Shown: one piece after another, positions 8,967 to 18,009 of the stretch
How the letters are laid out: each line of letters opens with the position of its first letter
How positions within the stretch are numbered: position 1 is the first letter of the stretch
NCBI RefSeq assembly: GCF_900110765.1
Contig: NZ_FOEO01000004.1
Location: 62,001-126,000 of the forward strand
DNA length: 64,000 nucleotides
Reading direction: 5' to 3'
Source: Pseudomonas sp. NFACC02
GTDB taxonomy: Bacteria > Pseudomonadota > Gammaproteobacteria > Pseudomonadales > Pseudomonadaceae
Made by a program: the position numbers and the translations under genes
Notes under the pieces: model-generated
Database searches by the model: none
What the model was told of the DNA's origin: nothing
Seen by the model: only the letters and a program-made list of their open reading frames with translations

Positions 8967-9953
8967 ATGCCCCGCATCACTCGTGACGATCTCGAAGACG
9001 CTGCCCGACAGGTATACCGCGTAATGCCTGCCACGCCCCAGTATGCGTGGCCGTTACTTGCCGAACGACTGGGCTGCACCGTGTGGGTCAAGCACGAAAA
9101 CCATACGCCCACAGGCGCCTTCAAGGTGCGCGGCGGCATCACCTTCATGGATTGGTTGAACAACACGCATCCGGACGTTAAAGGTATTGTCACGGCCACC
9201 CGTGGCAATCACGGTCAGAGTCTCGCGATGGCGGCGCATGCCGCGGGCATGCGGGCCTTGATCGTGGTGCCGGTTGGCAATTCCGTGGAGAAGAACAGCG
9301 CCATGCGCGCTTTTGGCGCCGAGGTCGTGGAGTACGGTCGGGACTTCGACGAAGCCCGTGGAGAGGCCGCGCGTCTGGCGAAAACCCAGGGGCTTTTTCT
9401 CGTACCGCCTTACCACCCGGCCTTGGTCAAAGGCGTGGCGACCTACGCGCTGGAGTTGTTCAGCGCGGCTCCCGACCTGCACACGGTGTACGTGCCCATC
9501 GGTTGCGGGTCGGGCATTTGTGGGGTGATTGCCGTACGGGACGCTTTGCAGTTGAAGACTGAGGTGGTTGGCGTGGTGTCGACCGAGGCAGACGCTGCCA
9601 GGCAGTCGTTCGAGGCAGGGGAGGTGCGCCAAACCGCGTCGGCGAACACCTTTGCCGACGGCCTGGCGGTTCGTGGACCGATCCCGGAGGCGTTCGCCAT
9701 TTACAAAGACGGCGCGCAACGCGTTGTCTCGGTCAACGACGAGGAGATTGCCGAGGCCATGCGCGTCTACTACACCGACACACACAACCTGGCGGAAGGT
9801 GCGGGCGCCGCAGCGTTGGCGGCGTTGATGCAGGAGCGTGAGGCGATGCGAGGGAAAAAAGTCGGTGTCATCCTGTCTGGCGCGAACATTGATCGAACTC
9901 TCTATACCGATGTGATGGCCTGCGCATCCACGCGCGATCCAGATGCACAGTGA
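8967..9953 (+). CDS. Threonine dehydratase-like PLP enzyme (fold type II)
   Basis: A 328-residue enzyme of the serine/threonine dehydratase family without a C-terminal ACT domain, so of the catabolic type. The PLP lysine lies in PTGAFKVRGG, the substrate loop is TRGNHGQS, and the phosphate-binding loop reads GCGSGICG instead of the common glycine-rich SGGGGL form. Likely activity is PLP-dependent ammonia elimination from threonine, serine or 3-hydroxyaspartate. ATG 8967 has ggag at spacing 6, which excludes the upstream TTG. It is divergent from an AraC regulator and convergent with a GlxA-like regulator. Confidence 0.88.
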   Translation: MPRITRDDLEDAARQVYRVMPATPQYAWPLLAERLGCTVWVKHENHTPTGAFKVRGGITFMDWLNNTHPDVKGIVTATRGNHGQSLAMAAHAAGMRALIVVPVGNSVEKNSAMRAFGAEVVEYGRDFDEARGEAARLAKTQGLFLVPPYHPALVKGVATYALELFSAAPDLHTVYVPIGCGSGICGVIAVRDALQLKTEVVGVVSTEADAARQSFEAGEVRQTASANTFADGLAVRGPIPEAFAIYKDGAQRVVSVNDEEIAEAMRVYYTDTHNLAEGAGAAALAALMQEREAMRGKKVGVILSGANIDRTLYTDVMACASTRDPDAQ

Positions 9954-9971
9954 TACCACGTTGTCTTTCAA

Positions 9972-10946
9972 TCACTCGCCGCCGAATTGCTGTCGATACT
10001 GATTGGGCGACAGGCCAATACGTTCGCTGAACACTTTGCGCATGTGCCTCGCGCTGCCGAAACCGCAGCGCGAGGCCAACACTTTAAGCGGGACATCGCA
10101 GGATTCCAGCAGCTTGCGGGCGCGATCAATGCGCGCGTTCTGCACGTATTGCATGGGGGTCATGCCCACTTCACGCTGGAACGTACGGGCGAAATTGCGT
10201 GGGCTCATGGCCGCGATTTCAGCCATCTGATCAATGGTGCAGGGCGCTTCGAGGTGATCCACGATGTGCGCCTGGACTCTGGCGATGGCGCTGCCATCAC
10301 GTGGGACCGCCGCCAGCAACGGACCATAGGGGGTCTGGCCGCCCTGACGTTTCATCACGACCAGCAGCACCTTGGCCACTTCCAGCGCGATGTCCTTGCC
10401 GTGATCCTCGGCGACCACGGCCAGCGCCATGTCGATGCCCGCGGTAATGCCGCCCGAGGTGATCAGGTTGCGGTCCATGACATAAATCTGCTCGGTTTCC
10501 ACCCGGGCCTCGGGAAAGCGCTGAGCCAGGCGCTCGACATAGTTCCAGTGGGTGGTACACCGATAACCGTCAATCAAACCGGCTTCGCCCAGCAGGAAGA
10601 TTCCTGTACAGATCGCGCCAAAGCGTCGTGCGCTTTTGGCGGCGCCCGGCAGCCAGGCGGTCAGTTCCGGGTGGATGAAGCCATACGCGCCCGGGCCTCC
10701 CGGGACCAGCAGCAGGTCGACGTGAGCGGGACAGTCCTGCAGTCTCAGGTCGGCGTGGACCTTGAGTCCGCAAGAACTGCGCACCAGCCCGGCCCTGTCC
10801 GACACCGTAAGCAGTCGATACTGTTTGTCCTTGGGTAGCAGGCGATTTGAAATCGAAAAAACGTCCATCGGGCCGGTCACGTCGAGCATCAGCACGTCGT
10901 TGAACAGCACCATCACAACTGTCTTGTGAGCATCAGGGTCTTGCAT
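9972..10946 (-). CDS. GlxA-family transcriptional regulator (DJ-1/PfpI + AraC)
   Basis: A 324-residue two-domain protein. The N-terminal DJ-1/PfpI-like class I glutamine amidotransferase fold has the nucleophile-elbow region GAICTGIFLLGEAGL. The C-terminal AraC DNA-binding domain reads IDQMAEIAAMSPRNFARTF and LKVLASRCGFGSARHMRKVF. Relatives control catabolism of amines and amino acids such as arginine (ArgR) and carnitine (CdhR). It is convergent with the threonine dehydratase-like gene with an 18-bp gap. Confidence 0.92.
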   Translation of the reverse strand: MQDPDAHKTVVMVLFNDVLMLDVTGPMDVFSISNRLLPKDKQYRLLTVSDRAGLVRSSCGLKVHADLRLQDCPAHVDLLLVPGGPGAYGFIHPELTAWLPGAAKSARRFGAICTGIFLLGEAGLIDGYRCTTHWNYVERLAQRFPEARVETEQIYVMDRNLITSGGITAGIDMALAVVAEDHGKDIALEVAKVLLVVMKRQGGQTPYGPLLAAVPRDGSAIARVQAHIVDHLEAPCTIDQMAEIAAMSPRNFARTFQREVGMTPMQYVQNARIDRARKLLESCDVPLKVLASRCGFGSARHMRKVFSERIGLSPNQYRQQFGGE

Positions 10947-11164
10947 GCCTCAACCGCCTTCATCGCGACCCCGGCCGGCGGATGCCAACGGGGCTCAAGC
11001 TTTACAAGGCGGCAGTTTAGGCCAATTCGCGGGATGTTCGGTACAGATGGATCATTAATCACTGGATCAGATTCGCAGCATCACGCTCGGCAGATGCCTT
11101 CGGCGGAATCGAAATAGAACAGCAAGTTGTTCTGTGCCTGGTGTTGGCTTTTCATCGCGACACA

Positions 11165-12139
11165 TCAGTGATTCTTGCAGCCGGTCGGCAACTGAAACCG
11201 GATCATCGCGCCACCCAGGTCCGACGTCTCGGCATACACATGACCCTTATGTGCCTCCACCACTGAGCGGCAGATGGTCAACCCCATTCCGAGCCCGCTT
11301 TCTTTGGTGGTGTGAAACGCGTCGAAGATGCGTTGTCTGTCCTGAGCCGGTATGCCCGGACCATTGTCCTCCACCGACACCTGTACACCGTCCTGCAAGC
11401 TACTGGATGAGATCCGCACCATCGCGCCCGGCGATTCGTGGCCCACCGTCGCCTCCATGGCGTTGGCGATCAGGTTGAACACCAGTTGCTGAAGCTGCAC
11501 GGCGTCGGCTATCAACGGGCGATCGGCGCGCAAGTCGAGCACCAACGCGACGTTCCCGGCCGACAGTGCGGCGCTGTGGAGCCTCACGGCCTCCAGAATC
11601 AGGTCATTGATGTCCACCGAGTGCGGATTGAAGGGCGACCGCGTTGTGAGGGCGCGCAAGGCGGCAACGATATTGGCGGCGCGTTCGCAGTCGGCGCGAA
11701 TGTCCCTGAGCCCTTCGATCGCTTCACTCACCACCGGTTTTTCCCTTTGCAGCCAACGCATGCACGCAGCGGCATTAGAGGCGATGGCCAAGAGCGGCTG
11801 GCAGATTTCGTGGGCGATAGAGGCGGTCAGTTCGCCCATGACTTGGGAGTGAGCGCTGCTGGCAAATTCGGCCTGCGGATCGATCGGCGGCCGATGTCGT
11901 GTGATGAGGGGTTCAGAAGGCGGCGCGATGACAGGAGCGCGGAGTTCAAGCATGGCCAACCGGTGCGCAGGGGCAGGCGGCAGGACTTTGAGGGAAATGC
12001 CGCTGTTCGGGTCGGGGAACAAACGGTAGGCTGGTTCGGTATCGCGCCGCAGCAGAGACATCTCGTAGTGGTCGGACCCTGTCTGGTCCAAGGCCTCGTG
12101 AGTGCCTGATAGGTATTGAGAAAGACGTTTATGTGACAT
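11165..12139 (-). CDS. Soluble sensor histidine kinase
   Basis: A protein of 324 residues from ATG 12139; a GTG at 12274 would add 45 residues. The H-box region reads GELTASIAHEICQPLLAIA, where HEICQP replaces the commoner HEVNQP. The HATPase domain has N box FNLIANAMEA, G1 box DNGPGIP and G2 GLGMGLTICRS. There are no membrane segments and no recognisable PAS domain in the first 100 residues, so its input is unclear. No response-regulator gene is adjacent, so it is an orphan kinase. Confidence 0.85.
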   Translation of the reverse strand: MSHKRLSQYLSGTHEALDQTGSDHYEMSLLRRDTEPAYRLFPDPNSGISLKVLPPAPAHRLAMLELRAPVIAPPSEPLITRHRPPIDPQAEFASSAHSQVMGELTASIAHEICQPLLAIASNAAACMRWLQREKPVVSEAIEGLRDIRADCERAANIVAALRALTTRSPFNPHSVDINDLILEAVRLHSAALSAGNVALVLDLRADRPLIADAVQLQQLVFNLIANAMEATVGHESPGAMVRISSSSLQDGVQVSVEDNGPGIPAQDRQRIFDAFHTTKESGLGMGLTICRSVVEAHKGHVYAETSDLGGAMIRFQLPTGCKNH

Positions 12140-12293
12140 CGGGCCCCCGGATTCGACGCCTGTCGCTTCGTCGCTGTCCGGAGTATACGCAGCCCGATCG
12201 GCGTACAACCGCAGAGGACCTGCTTTGGCAGAATCGGGCACCTCGATGGCTGTTGCATTCCGCTCCAGCGGCACGAGGGTCCGTCACTGATCG

Positions 12294-12800
12294 TCAGGCG
12301 CGCTTGGGCAGTTTCCAGTTCGGGCGGATGAAGTGACAGGTGTAGCCGTTGGGGATGCGCTCAAGATAATCCTGATGCTCAGGCTCTGCCTCCCAGAACG
12401 CGCCTGCCGGAGCCAGCTCCGTCACCACTTTGCCCGGCCAGAGGCCCGACGCGTTGACGTCCTCGATGGTGTCCAGCGCCACGTTTTTCTGTTCATCGCT
12501 GAGATAGAAAATCGCGGAGCGGTAACTCAGTCCGATGTCATTGCCCTGGCGGTTGGCCGTGGACGGGTCGTGGATCTGAAAAAAGAATTCGAGAATTTGT
12601 CGGTAGCTGATCACATTCGGATCGAACACGATTTCAATCGCTTCGGCGTGGGTACCGTGGTTGCGGTAGGTGGCGTTTTCGACATCGCCGCCGGAATACC
12701 CCACACGTGTGGACAGCACGCCAGGGTAGCGGCGCAGCAGATCCTGCATGCCCCAGAAGCAGCCGCCGGCGAGCAGGGCGGTTTCGGTTTGCGTGGTCAT
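12294..12800 (-). CDS. msrA: Peptide-methionine (S)-S-oxide reductase MsrA
   Basis: A 168-residue protein with the MsrA catalytic motif GCFWG (Cys14) and the family end [19 protein letters not shown]. It reduces methionine-S-sulfoxide in proteins and free methionine, with electrons from thioredoxin, as oxidative damage repair in the cytoplasm. It is shorter than the E. coli enzyme (about 212), typical of the short MsrA form. Its stop lies 155 bp from the histidine kinase start, and it probably has its own promoter in the gap above 12800. Confidence 0.95.
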   Translation of the reverse strand: MTTQTETALLAGGCFWGMQDLLRRYPGVLSTRVGYSGGDVENATYRNHGTHAEAIEIVFDPNVISYRQILEFFFQIHDPSTANRQGNDIGLSYRSAIFYLSDEQKNVALDTIEDVNASGLWPGKVVTELAPAGAFWEAEPEHQDYLERIPNGYTCHFIRPNWKLPKRA

Positions 12801-13182
12801 CGTTCTTTCTTCCCGTGACTGAGTGCATCGATATCAAGCTGGTGGTCAGTGTGCTCGCGGGCCGTCGAACCTTGCAAGGGCAGTCGGTTGAAGTGTACGG
12901 GTCCAGGTGCGGTTGGCAGTGTGCCGTTGGCGTTCGGTGAGACAAGCAGGATCTCGGGTGGACAGCATTCCATGGCGGGCGGCAAACCAGATTGTTCTGA
13001 CGACGCAAGTGGGGTATTCAAGGCCTTGCAAGGGCTCTACGTTGGCTATTTCGGCTGAAACGTACCGTTTTTCCAAATGCGCGCTGTAATAATGCTCCGT
13101 TTCGGTGGCCGTCAGTTGTATTGCGTCATGGCCGGGTGCCACAATCCGCCTTATGTCACCGTGGGTTGGGCAGGCAGATCCG
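12801..13182. other. Divergent control region with two identical 10-bp palindromes
   Basis: A 382-bp gap between msrA and the diguanylate cyclase gene. The perfect palindrome CCTTGCAAGG occurs at 12870-12879 and again at 13024-13033. No supported ORF is present; either copy could be a regulator site for one or both flanking genes. Confidence 0.4.
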
Positions 13183-14307
13183 ATGTACCTCCTTGAGCAT
13201 CAGCATGACCGCGATGCCCTGATACGGGCGAACGTGCGAACCGATCGTTTGCATCTGCTATTTCGCCAAACGTTTTTCTCTGTGTCGGGAAGCATCCTGG
13301 CTGCGCTGATGTTGAGCTGGCTGTGTTGGGAGCGGGCTGACCATGGGGTGATTCTGGTCTGGCTGGGCTTGCTGTCTGTGGCGACCTCGCTCCGGGCGGT
13401 GCTTTTAGTGACGTATTTTCGTTGCCCGGTCGACACCCGAACGCCGCAACGCTGGGAACTCAAATATTGGGTGACGCTGTCGTTGTCGGCTGCGATCTGG
13501 GGCGGTGGCGCACTGGCATTGATGTGTCCGAACGACCTGATGACGCAGACCCTCGTGCTGCTGTTCATCGTGGGAATGTCAGTCAGCGCGGTCTCCTGCT
13601 ATTCCAGCTACCGCTCAATGACCATCGCGTCTATCGCTCTGGTATTGCTGCCGAGCGCCCTGTGGCTGTTGTTTCAGCCCGGACCGACGCAAATTGGCAT
13701 GGCCGCTGCAACGTTGGTGTTCGCCTCGTTCGTGATCAGCGCGACCCGCAAAATGTCGGAGGCCATGGAAACGGCGTTTCGCCTGACGCGTGAAATGGAA
13801 TACGCCCACCGCGTCGCCCACCACGCCGCGCAGACCGATGAACTGACCGGATTGAAGAACCGCCGTGCGTTCTTCAAACAAGCCGAGCTGACTTATGAGC
13901 ATTGCAAGCGCAACCGGGTGCCGCTGTCGGTGCTGATGCTGGACATCGATCATTTCAAACGCATCAACGATTCGTACGGCCATCAGGCAGGCGACGAGGT
14001 GCTGCGGCAGATCGGCGCCGTCATTTGTGCGTCCATTCGCGACGTCGATCTCTGCGGCCGGCTCGGCGGTGAAGAGTTTGCGATGCTGCTCGCCAACGCC
14101 TCGATCAGCGACGCCCAGGCCACGGCCGAGCGGCTGCGTCAGGCCATCGCACGGTTGGTATGCGAGCATGTCGACGGCATCACCGCCAGCATCGGCGTCG
14201 CTGCGATGGACGCCGCTGACAAGGACGTTCACATGTTGCTCAACAACGCCGACCAGGCACTGTTCCGGGCCAAGGCGCAGGGTCGAAACCAGACAGCGGT
14301 GGCCTGA
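13183..14307 (+). CDS. Membrane-bound diguanylate cyclase (GGDEF)
   Basis: A protein of 374 residues from ATG 13183 (in-frame ATG 13153 and GTG 13105 are alternatives). About five hydrophobic helices occupy the first 190 residues, followed by a GGDEF domain with DELTGLKNRRAF and the active site GGEEF at residues 295-299. An RxxD inhibitory site (RDVD, 286-289) lies exactly five residues before it, so product inhibition by cyclic-di-GMP is expected. There is no EAL domain. It should make cyclic-di-GMP in response to an unknown signal sensed by the membrane part. Confidence 0.92.
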   Translation: MYLLEHQHDRDALIRANVRTDRLHLLFRQTFFSVSGSILAALMLSWLCWERADHGVILVWLGLLSVATSLRAVLLVTYFRCPVDTRTPQRWELKYWVTLSLSAAIWGGGALALMCPNDLMTQTLVLLFIVGMSVSAVSCYSSYRSMTIASIALVLLPSALWLLFQPGPTQIGMAAATLVFASFVISATRKMSEAMETAFRLTREMEYAHRVAHHAAQTDELTGLKNRRAFFKQAELTYEHCKRNRVPLSVLMLDIDHFKRINDSYGHQAGDEVLRQIGAVICASIRDVDLCGRLGGEEFAMLLANASISDAQATAERLRQAIARLVCEHVDGITASIGVAAMDAADKDVHMLLNNADQALFRAKAQGRNQTAVA

Positions 14308-14447
14308 ACGTTCCTTGAATGCGATGGGGCAGTGGCTGCTGATGTCGCTGACCCACCGCATTCGCCAGCAAGCCGGCTTGTAGGGTGCGCATTTCCACTA
14401 TTGGGGGTGACGCCGACGGTGTGGTTTGTCCTAACGGCCAAACTGTT

Positions 14448-14681
14448 CCGCCTTCGGCGGGTTACTTGAAAGGACACCCCTCTTTGTTTCAAGAGGCAGC
14501 CAAGTGTCCTGGCTCCCGGCTTGGCCCTCCTGCGTCGGGTGCTCACTCCGACGACGCTCCGTGGGCCCGCGCCGAACGGACATCCATGTCCTGACGGCGC
14601 TCTCGCGGCATCCATGCCGCTCGGCCCACTGCGCGTCGTCTGCGTTTGGCCTGCACCCAAGTCGCGCTTTGTGGTGTCTGG
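14448..14681 (-). repeat. Left arm of a 230-bp inverted repeat
   Basis: This arm is the reverse complement of 15064-15293 at high identity. Shared blocks include ccagacaccacaaa, cgcgacttgggtgcaggcc, aaacgcagacgacgcgcag and cacggagcgtcgtcggagtg. It starts at a small hairpin (ccgccttcggcgg). Translations give the low-complexity QTQTTRSG/GMDAARAPSGHG peptides that appear as spurious ORFs. It looks like a dispersed non-coding element rather than a gene. Confidence 0.8.
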
Positions 14682-15063
14682 CCTGCTGCGGTATGAAGAA
14701 CAAAAGCCAGAGCGCGCTTTGCGCTATTTAGATTCAACGCCTCAATCGTTGAATAAACATAAAACCGGTGGGAGTCAGCTTGCTGACGAATGCGGTTTGT
14801 CATTCACCTTTGATAGTGCTGAACCACCGCATTCGCGGGCAAGCGCGCTCCTACGGCCTCCGGCCAGAATCAAGAGCCGGCAGCGAAACCGATGCATGCG
14901 GAGTGTCAGGCGTAACCGGGTCGCCTGATGTTGCTGCCGCTTCGCGCCAGATCGCGGGACAAGCCACGCTCCTACAGTACAGAGTAGCGCGGGGAGATTG
15001 ATGCACAGACCAAGAAAGCGAGGAGCGTTAGCTCCAGCCCATGCTGTTCATATGCGCGACAGT
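14682..15063. repeat. Spacer between the inverted arms, with REP-like units
   Basis: This 382-bp spacer holds a facing REP-like pair (GGTGGGAGTCAGCTTGC near 14768 and GCAAGCGCGCTCCTACGG ending near 14856) and a further half unit (acaagccacgctcctacag near 14958). No protein gene is supported. Confidence 0.65.
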
Positions 15064-15293
15064 CCAGACACCACAAATCGCGACTTGGGTGCAGGCCAAA
15101 CGCAGACGACGCGCAGTGGGTCGAGCGGCATGGATGCCGCGAGAGCGCCGTCAGGGCATGGATGCCCGTTCGGCGCGGACCCACGGAGCGTCGTCGGAGT
15201 GCGGGTACCCGACGAAGGAGGGCCCAACCAGGAGCTGGGCACTTTTGGTTACTTTTGGTGCCTTTTCAAAAGTGACCCGCCGGAGGGGCGGAA
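15064..15293 (+). repeat. Right arm of the 230-bp inverted repeat
   Basis: This is the inverted partner of 14448-14681. It ends with ggttacttttggtgcctttt, caaaagtgacccgccgg and ggggcgg, the same order as in the left arm. The 340 bp from here to the gapN start contain no supported ORF. Confidence 0.8.
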
Positions 15294-15541
15294 AGGTGAG
15301 TCGGCGCCACCCGAGAGAATGGATCTGCTCACCCTCCCAATGCCAAACCCAGCGAACCCAACAAACCCACCAGCCGCGAACCTCAAAACAGTAAGAAGAT
15401 CAGAGGCAGACCGCTGCGTCGCTTTTGATTCCGCCGGAGGCGTAGTAGCTGCCGGGGTGGCGCTCCACTTTGTCCCGCGATCCGCCGCCCTCCGGTCGCA
15501 ATCATCGCTCCTTCACTGACGTTTCTGCAGGTTGCGGCCTG

Positions 15542-15559
15542 TGTCACGCCACCGTGACA
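15542..15559. promoter_or_regulatory. Candidate operator upstream of the gapN-like gene
   Basis: The perfect inverted repeat TGTCACG-ccac-CGTGACA lies about 80 bp before the ATG at 15641. The position suits a regulator site. I cannot name the regulator. Confidence 0.4.
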
Positions 15560-15640
15560 TTTGCCTCAAGTCTTTTCATTCGCGCCGACCTGTGGCGTAG
15601 TGTGTTTCGCAAGATGACCGACTGGAAGAGGTAGAGAACG

Positions 15641-17266
15641 ATGACCCTGCAAAACCGCCTGGACAACCTGTACCCAAGGGCCGATGAGATTCCTGAGCAG
15701 TTCCGCGCAGGACCTGCCATCGAGCAGCGTGAGTACCTGGTCAATGGCGAGCTGCGTCAGTGGCAGGGGCCGCTGGCGCCGGTGCTCAGTCCGGTGTCGT
15801 TGAAAACCGACGCGGGCTTGGAGTCTGTGGTATTGGGCAGCACGCCGCTGATGGACGCGGACACCGCAATGACAGCGCTTGACGCCGCCGTCAAAGCCTA
15901 TGACCGCGGGCAGGGTGCCTGGCCGACGATGCGTGTCGTCGAGCGCATCCATCACGTCGAAACCTTCCTCAAGTTGATGCGCGAGCAACGCGATGCGGTG
16001 GTCACGCTGCTGATGTGGGAGATCGGCAAGAACCTCAAGGACTCGCAGAAAGAGTTCGACCGGACCTGCGATTACATCGTCGATACCATCAACGCGCTGA
16101 AGGAGCTGGACCGCCGCTCCAGCCGTTTCGAGCTTGAGCAGGACACGCTGGGCCAGATTCGTCGCGTCCCGCTGGGTGTCACCCTGTGCATGGGCCCCTA
16201 TAACTACCCGTTGAACGAAACCTTTACCACCCTGATTCCGGCGCTGATCATGGGCAACACCGTGGTCTTCAAGCCCGCCAAGTTCGGGGTATTGCTCATC
16301 CGTCCGCTGCTCGAAGCCTTCCGCGACAGCTTCCCGGCCGGGGTCATCAACGTGATCTACGGCAGCGGCCGCGAAACCGTCAGTGCGCTGATGGCCAGCG
16401 GCAAGATTGACGTATTTGCGTTCATCGGCACCAACAAGGCGGCGAGCGCGTTGAAAAAACTGCATCCCAAACCCCATCGTTTGCGCGCTGCGTTGGGTCT
16501 GGACGCGAAAAACCCCGGTATCGTATTGCCTGACGTCAATCTGGACAACGCGGTCAGTGAGGCCATCACAGGCTCCCTGTCGTTCAACGGCCAGCGCTGC
16601 ACCGCGCTGAAAATCCTCTTCGTGCATGAGAACGTGGTCGGCAGCTTTCTTGAAAAATTCGAAGAGAAGCTGGCGCAGCTCAAACCGGGCATGCCGTGGG
16701 AACCGGGCGTGTCGCTGACCCCGCTGCCAGAACCGGGCAAGACCGATTACCTCCAGGGCCTGGTCGACGATGCGGTGAGCAAAGGCGCGAAAGTGGTCAA
16801 CGAAGGCGGTGGTGAGACCCATCAGCAGTTCTTCTACCCGGCAGTGCTGTACCCGGTGACCCCGGACATGCGGGTTTACCACGAAGAACAGTTCGGGCCC
16901 GTGGTGCCGGTGGTGGCCTACCGTGACCTGGAGACGGTGATCGAGTACGTGCTCGACTCGGATTTCGGCCAGCAGTTGAGCATCTTCGGTAACGATTCCA
17001 AGCAGGTGGGGCGTCTGGTCGATGCCTTTGCCAATCAGGTCGGCCGGATCAACATCAACGCCCAGTGCCAGCGTGGGCCTGACAGCTTCCCGTTCAACGG
17101 CCGCAAGAACTCGGCAGAGGGCACCTTGTCGGTTGACGACGCGTTGCGTGTGTTCTCGATCCGGACGCTGGTGGCCACCAAGTTCCAGGAGAGCAACAAA
17201 GCGCTGATCAGCGACATCATTCATAACCGTGAATCGAGTTTTTTGACCACCGATTACATTTTCTGA
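15641..17266 (+). CDS. gapN: NADP-dependent glyceraldehyde-3-phosphate dehydrogenase-like aldehyde dehydrogenase
   Basis: A 541-residue aldehyde dehydrogenase superfamily protein, longer than classical ALDHs as is usual for this GapN-like group. Visible are GPYNYPLNETFTTLIPAL (substrate/cofactor region), KPAKFG, and the catalytic cysteine Cys320 in FNGQRCTALK. The general-base motif ELGGK is replaced by ALGLDAK (284-290). Predicted reaction is irreversible oxidation of glyceraldehyde-3-phosphate to 3-phosphoglycerate with NADP+. The same family pattern occurs, from memory, in other bacterial members. It precedes bphO by about 70 bp on the same strand, but a functional link is unclear. Confidence 0.82.
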   Translation: MTLQNRLDNLYPRADEIPEQFRAGPAIEQREYLVNGELRQWQGPLAPVLSPVSLKTDAGLESVVLGSTPLMDADTAMTALDAAVKAYDRGQGAWPTMRVVERIHHVETFLKLMREQRDAVVTLLMWEIGKNLKDSQKEFDRTCDYIVDTINALKELDRRSSRFELEQDTLGQIRRVPLGVTLCMGPYNYPLNETFTTLIPALIMGNTVVFKPAKFGVLLIRPLLEAFRDSFPAGVINVIYGSGRETVSALMASGKIDVFAFIGTNKAASALKKLHPKPHRLRAALGLDAKNPGIVLPDVNLDNAVSEAITGSLSFNGQRCTALKILFVHENVVGSFLEKFEEKLAQLKPGMPWEPGVSLTPLPEPGKTDYLQGLVDDAVSKGAKVVNEGGGETHQQFFYPAVLYPVTPDMRVYHEEQFGPVVPVVAYRDLETVIEYVLDSDFGQQLSIFGNDSKQVGRLVDAFANQVGRININAQCQRGPDSFPFNGRKNSAEGTLSVDDALRVFSIRTLVATKFQESNKALISDIIHNRESSFLTTDYIF

Positions 17267-17334
17267 CAGAGGGGTTTGCACCTTGGCGCCGCGCCCCTTA
17301 GTGTGCGCGGCAGCCATCTGCCTTGAACCTGCGG

Positions 17335-18009
17335 ATGACGCTGTACTCCAAGCATTTACATACTGACTGGACGCCACCGCCCTTGGTTGAAGCTACCCTC
17401 GAATTACTGCTCAGCAGCCCTGCAACTCAGCCCTCGCGTGTCCTGCAGATGCTGCGTGCCGCCACCGCGGTGCAGCACAAGGCGCTGGAAGTCCGCCTGC
17501 CACTGACCCATCCCGATCTTGATCGCGCCACGTACCAGCGAATTATCCAGGCGTACTACGGTTTCCATGCGCCTTTGCAATGGCAGATCGAGCGTTTTCA
17601 TGCACCACAGGTCGCTCCGTCCGAACGGCACAAGGTCCCGGCGCTGGTGAAAGACCTGCATGCGCTGGGATTGAGCGATGCAGAGATCAACGCGCTGCCG
17701 TTGTGCGCCGAACTGCCGCCTCTCACCTGCGAAGCCGACCTGCTGGGCATCATGTACGTCATGGAAGGCGCGACGCTGGGCGGCCAGGTGCTGCGCCGCA
17801 TCATCGCCGAACGGCTGTCGATCGACGCTGCCAGCGGCGGCGAATTCCTGGATGTCTATGGCCGGGACACAGGACGTTTGTGGAAGGCGTTTCTTAAACG
17901 GTTGGCCGAATTCGATCATCCCGACGACAACCTGCTGGTGGTGCGTTCGGCCTGTACAACGTTCGCCTCGTTCGCCCGCTGGCTGGAAGGTACAGGAGTG
18001 CTGCGATGA
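17335..18009 (+). CDS. bphO: Biliverdin-producing heme oxygenase BphO
   Basis: A bacterial heme oxygenase of 224 residues from ATG 17335. The proximal heme ligand is likely His48 in ATAVQHKALE, and the distal helix has the glycine-rich MEGATLGGQVLRR. The enzyme opens heme to biliverdin, the chromophore of the phytochrome encoded next. The bphP ATG overlaps its stop (ATGA), so the two are translationally coupled. The N-terminal 35 residues before VLQMLRAAT are longer than in typical BphO, so the true start may lie further in (for example ATG 17449). Confidence 0.92.
   Translation: MTLYSKHLHTDWTPPPLVEATLELLLSSPATQPSRVLQMLRAATAVQHKALEVRLPLTHPDLDRATYQRIIQAYYGFHAPLQWQIERFHAPQVAPSERHKVPALVKDLHALGLSDAEINALPLCAELPPLTCEADLLGIMYVMEGATLGGQVLRRIIAERLSIDAASGGEFLDVYGRDTGRLWKAFLKRLAEFDHPDDNLLVVRSACTTFASFARWLEGTGVLR

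Noticed and set aside
14229..15519. Several ORFs of 90-173 residues on both strands (QTQTTRSG, GMDAARAPSGHG)
   Set aside because: They are produced by the inverted repeat in every frame and have no consistent start or ribosome binding site.
15566..17377. Minus-strand ORF of 603 residues opposite the gapN-like gene
   Set aside because: It is antisense to an intact aldehyde dehydrogenase and has no recognisable domain.
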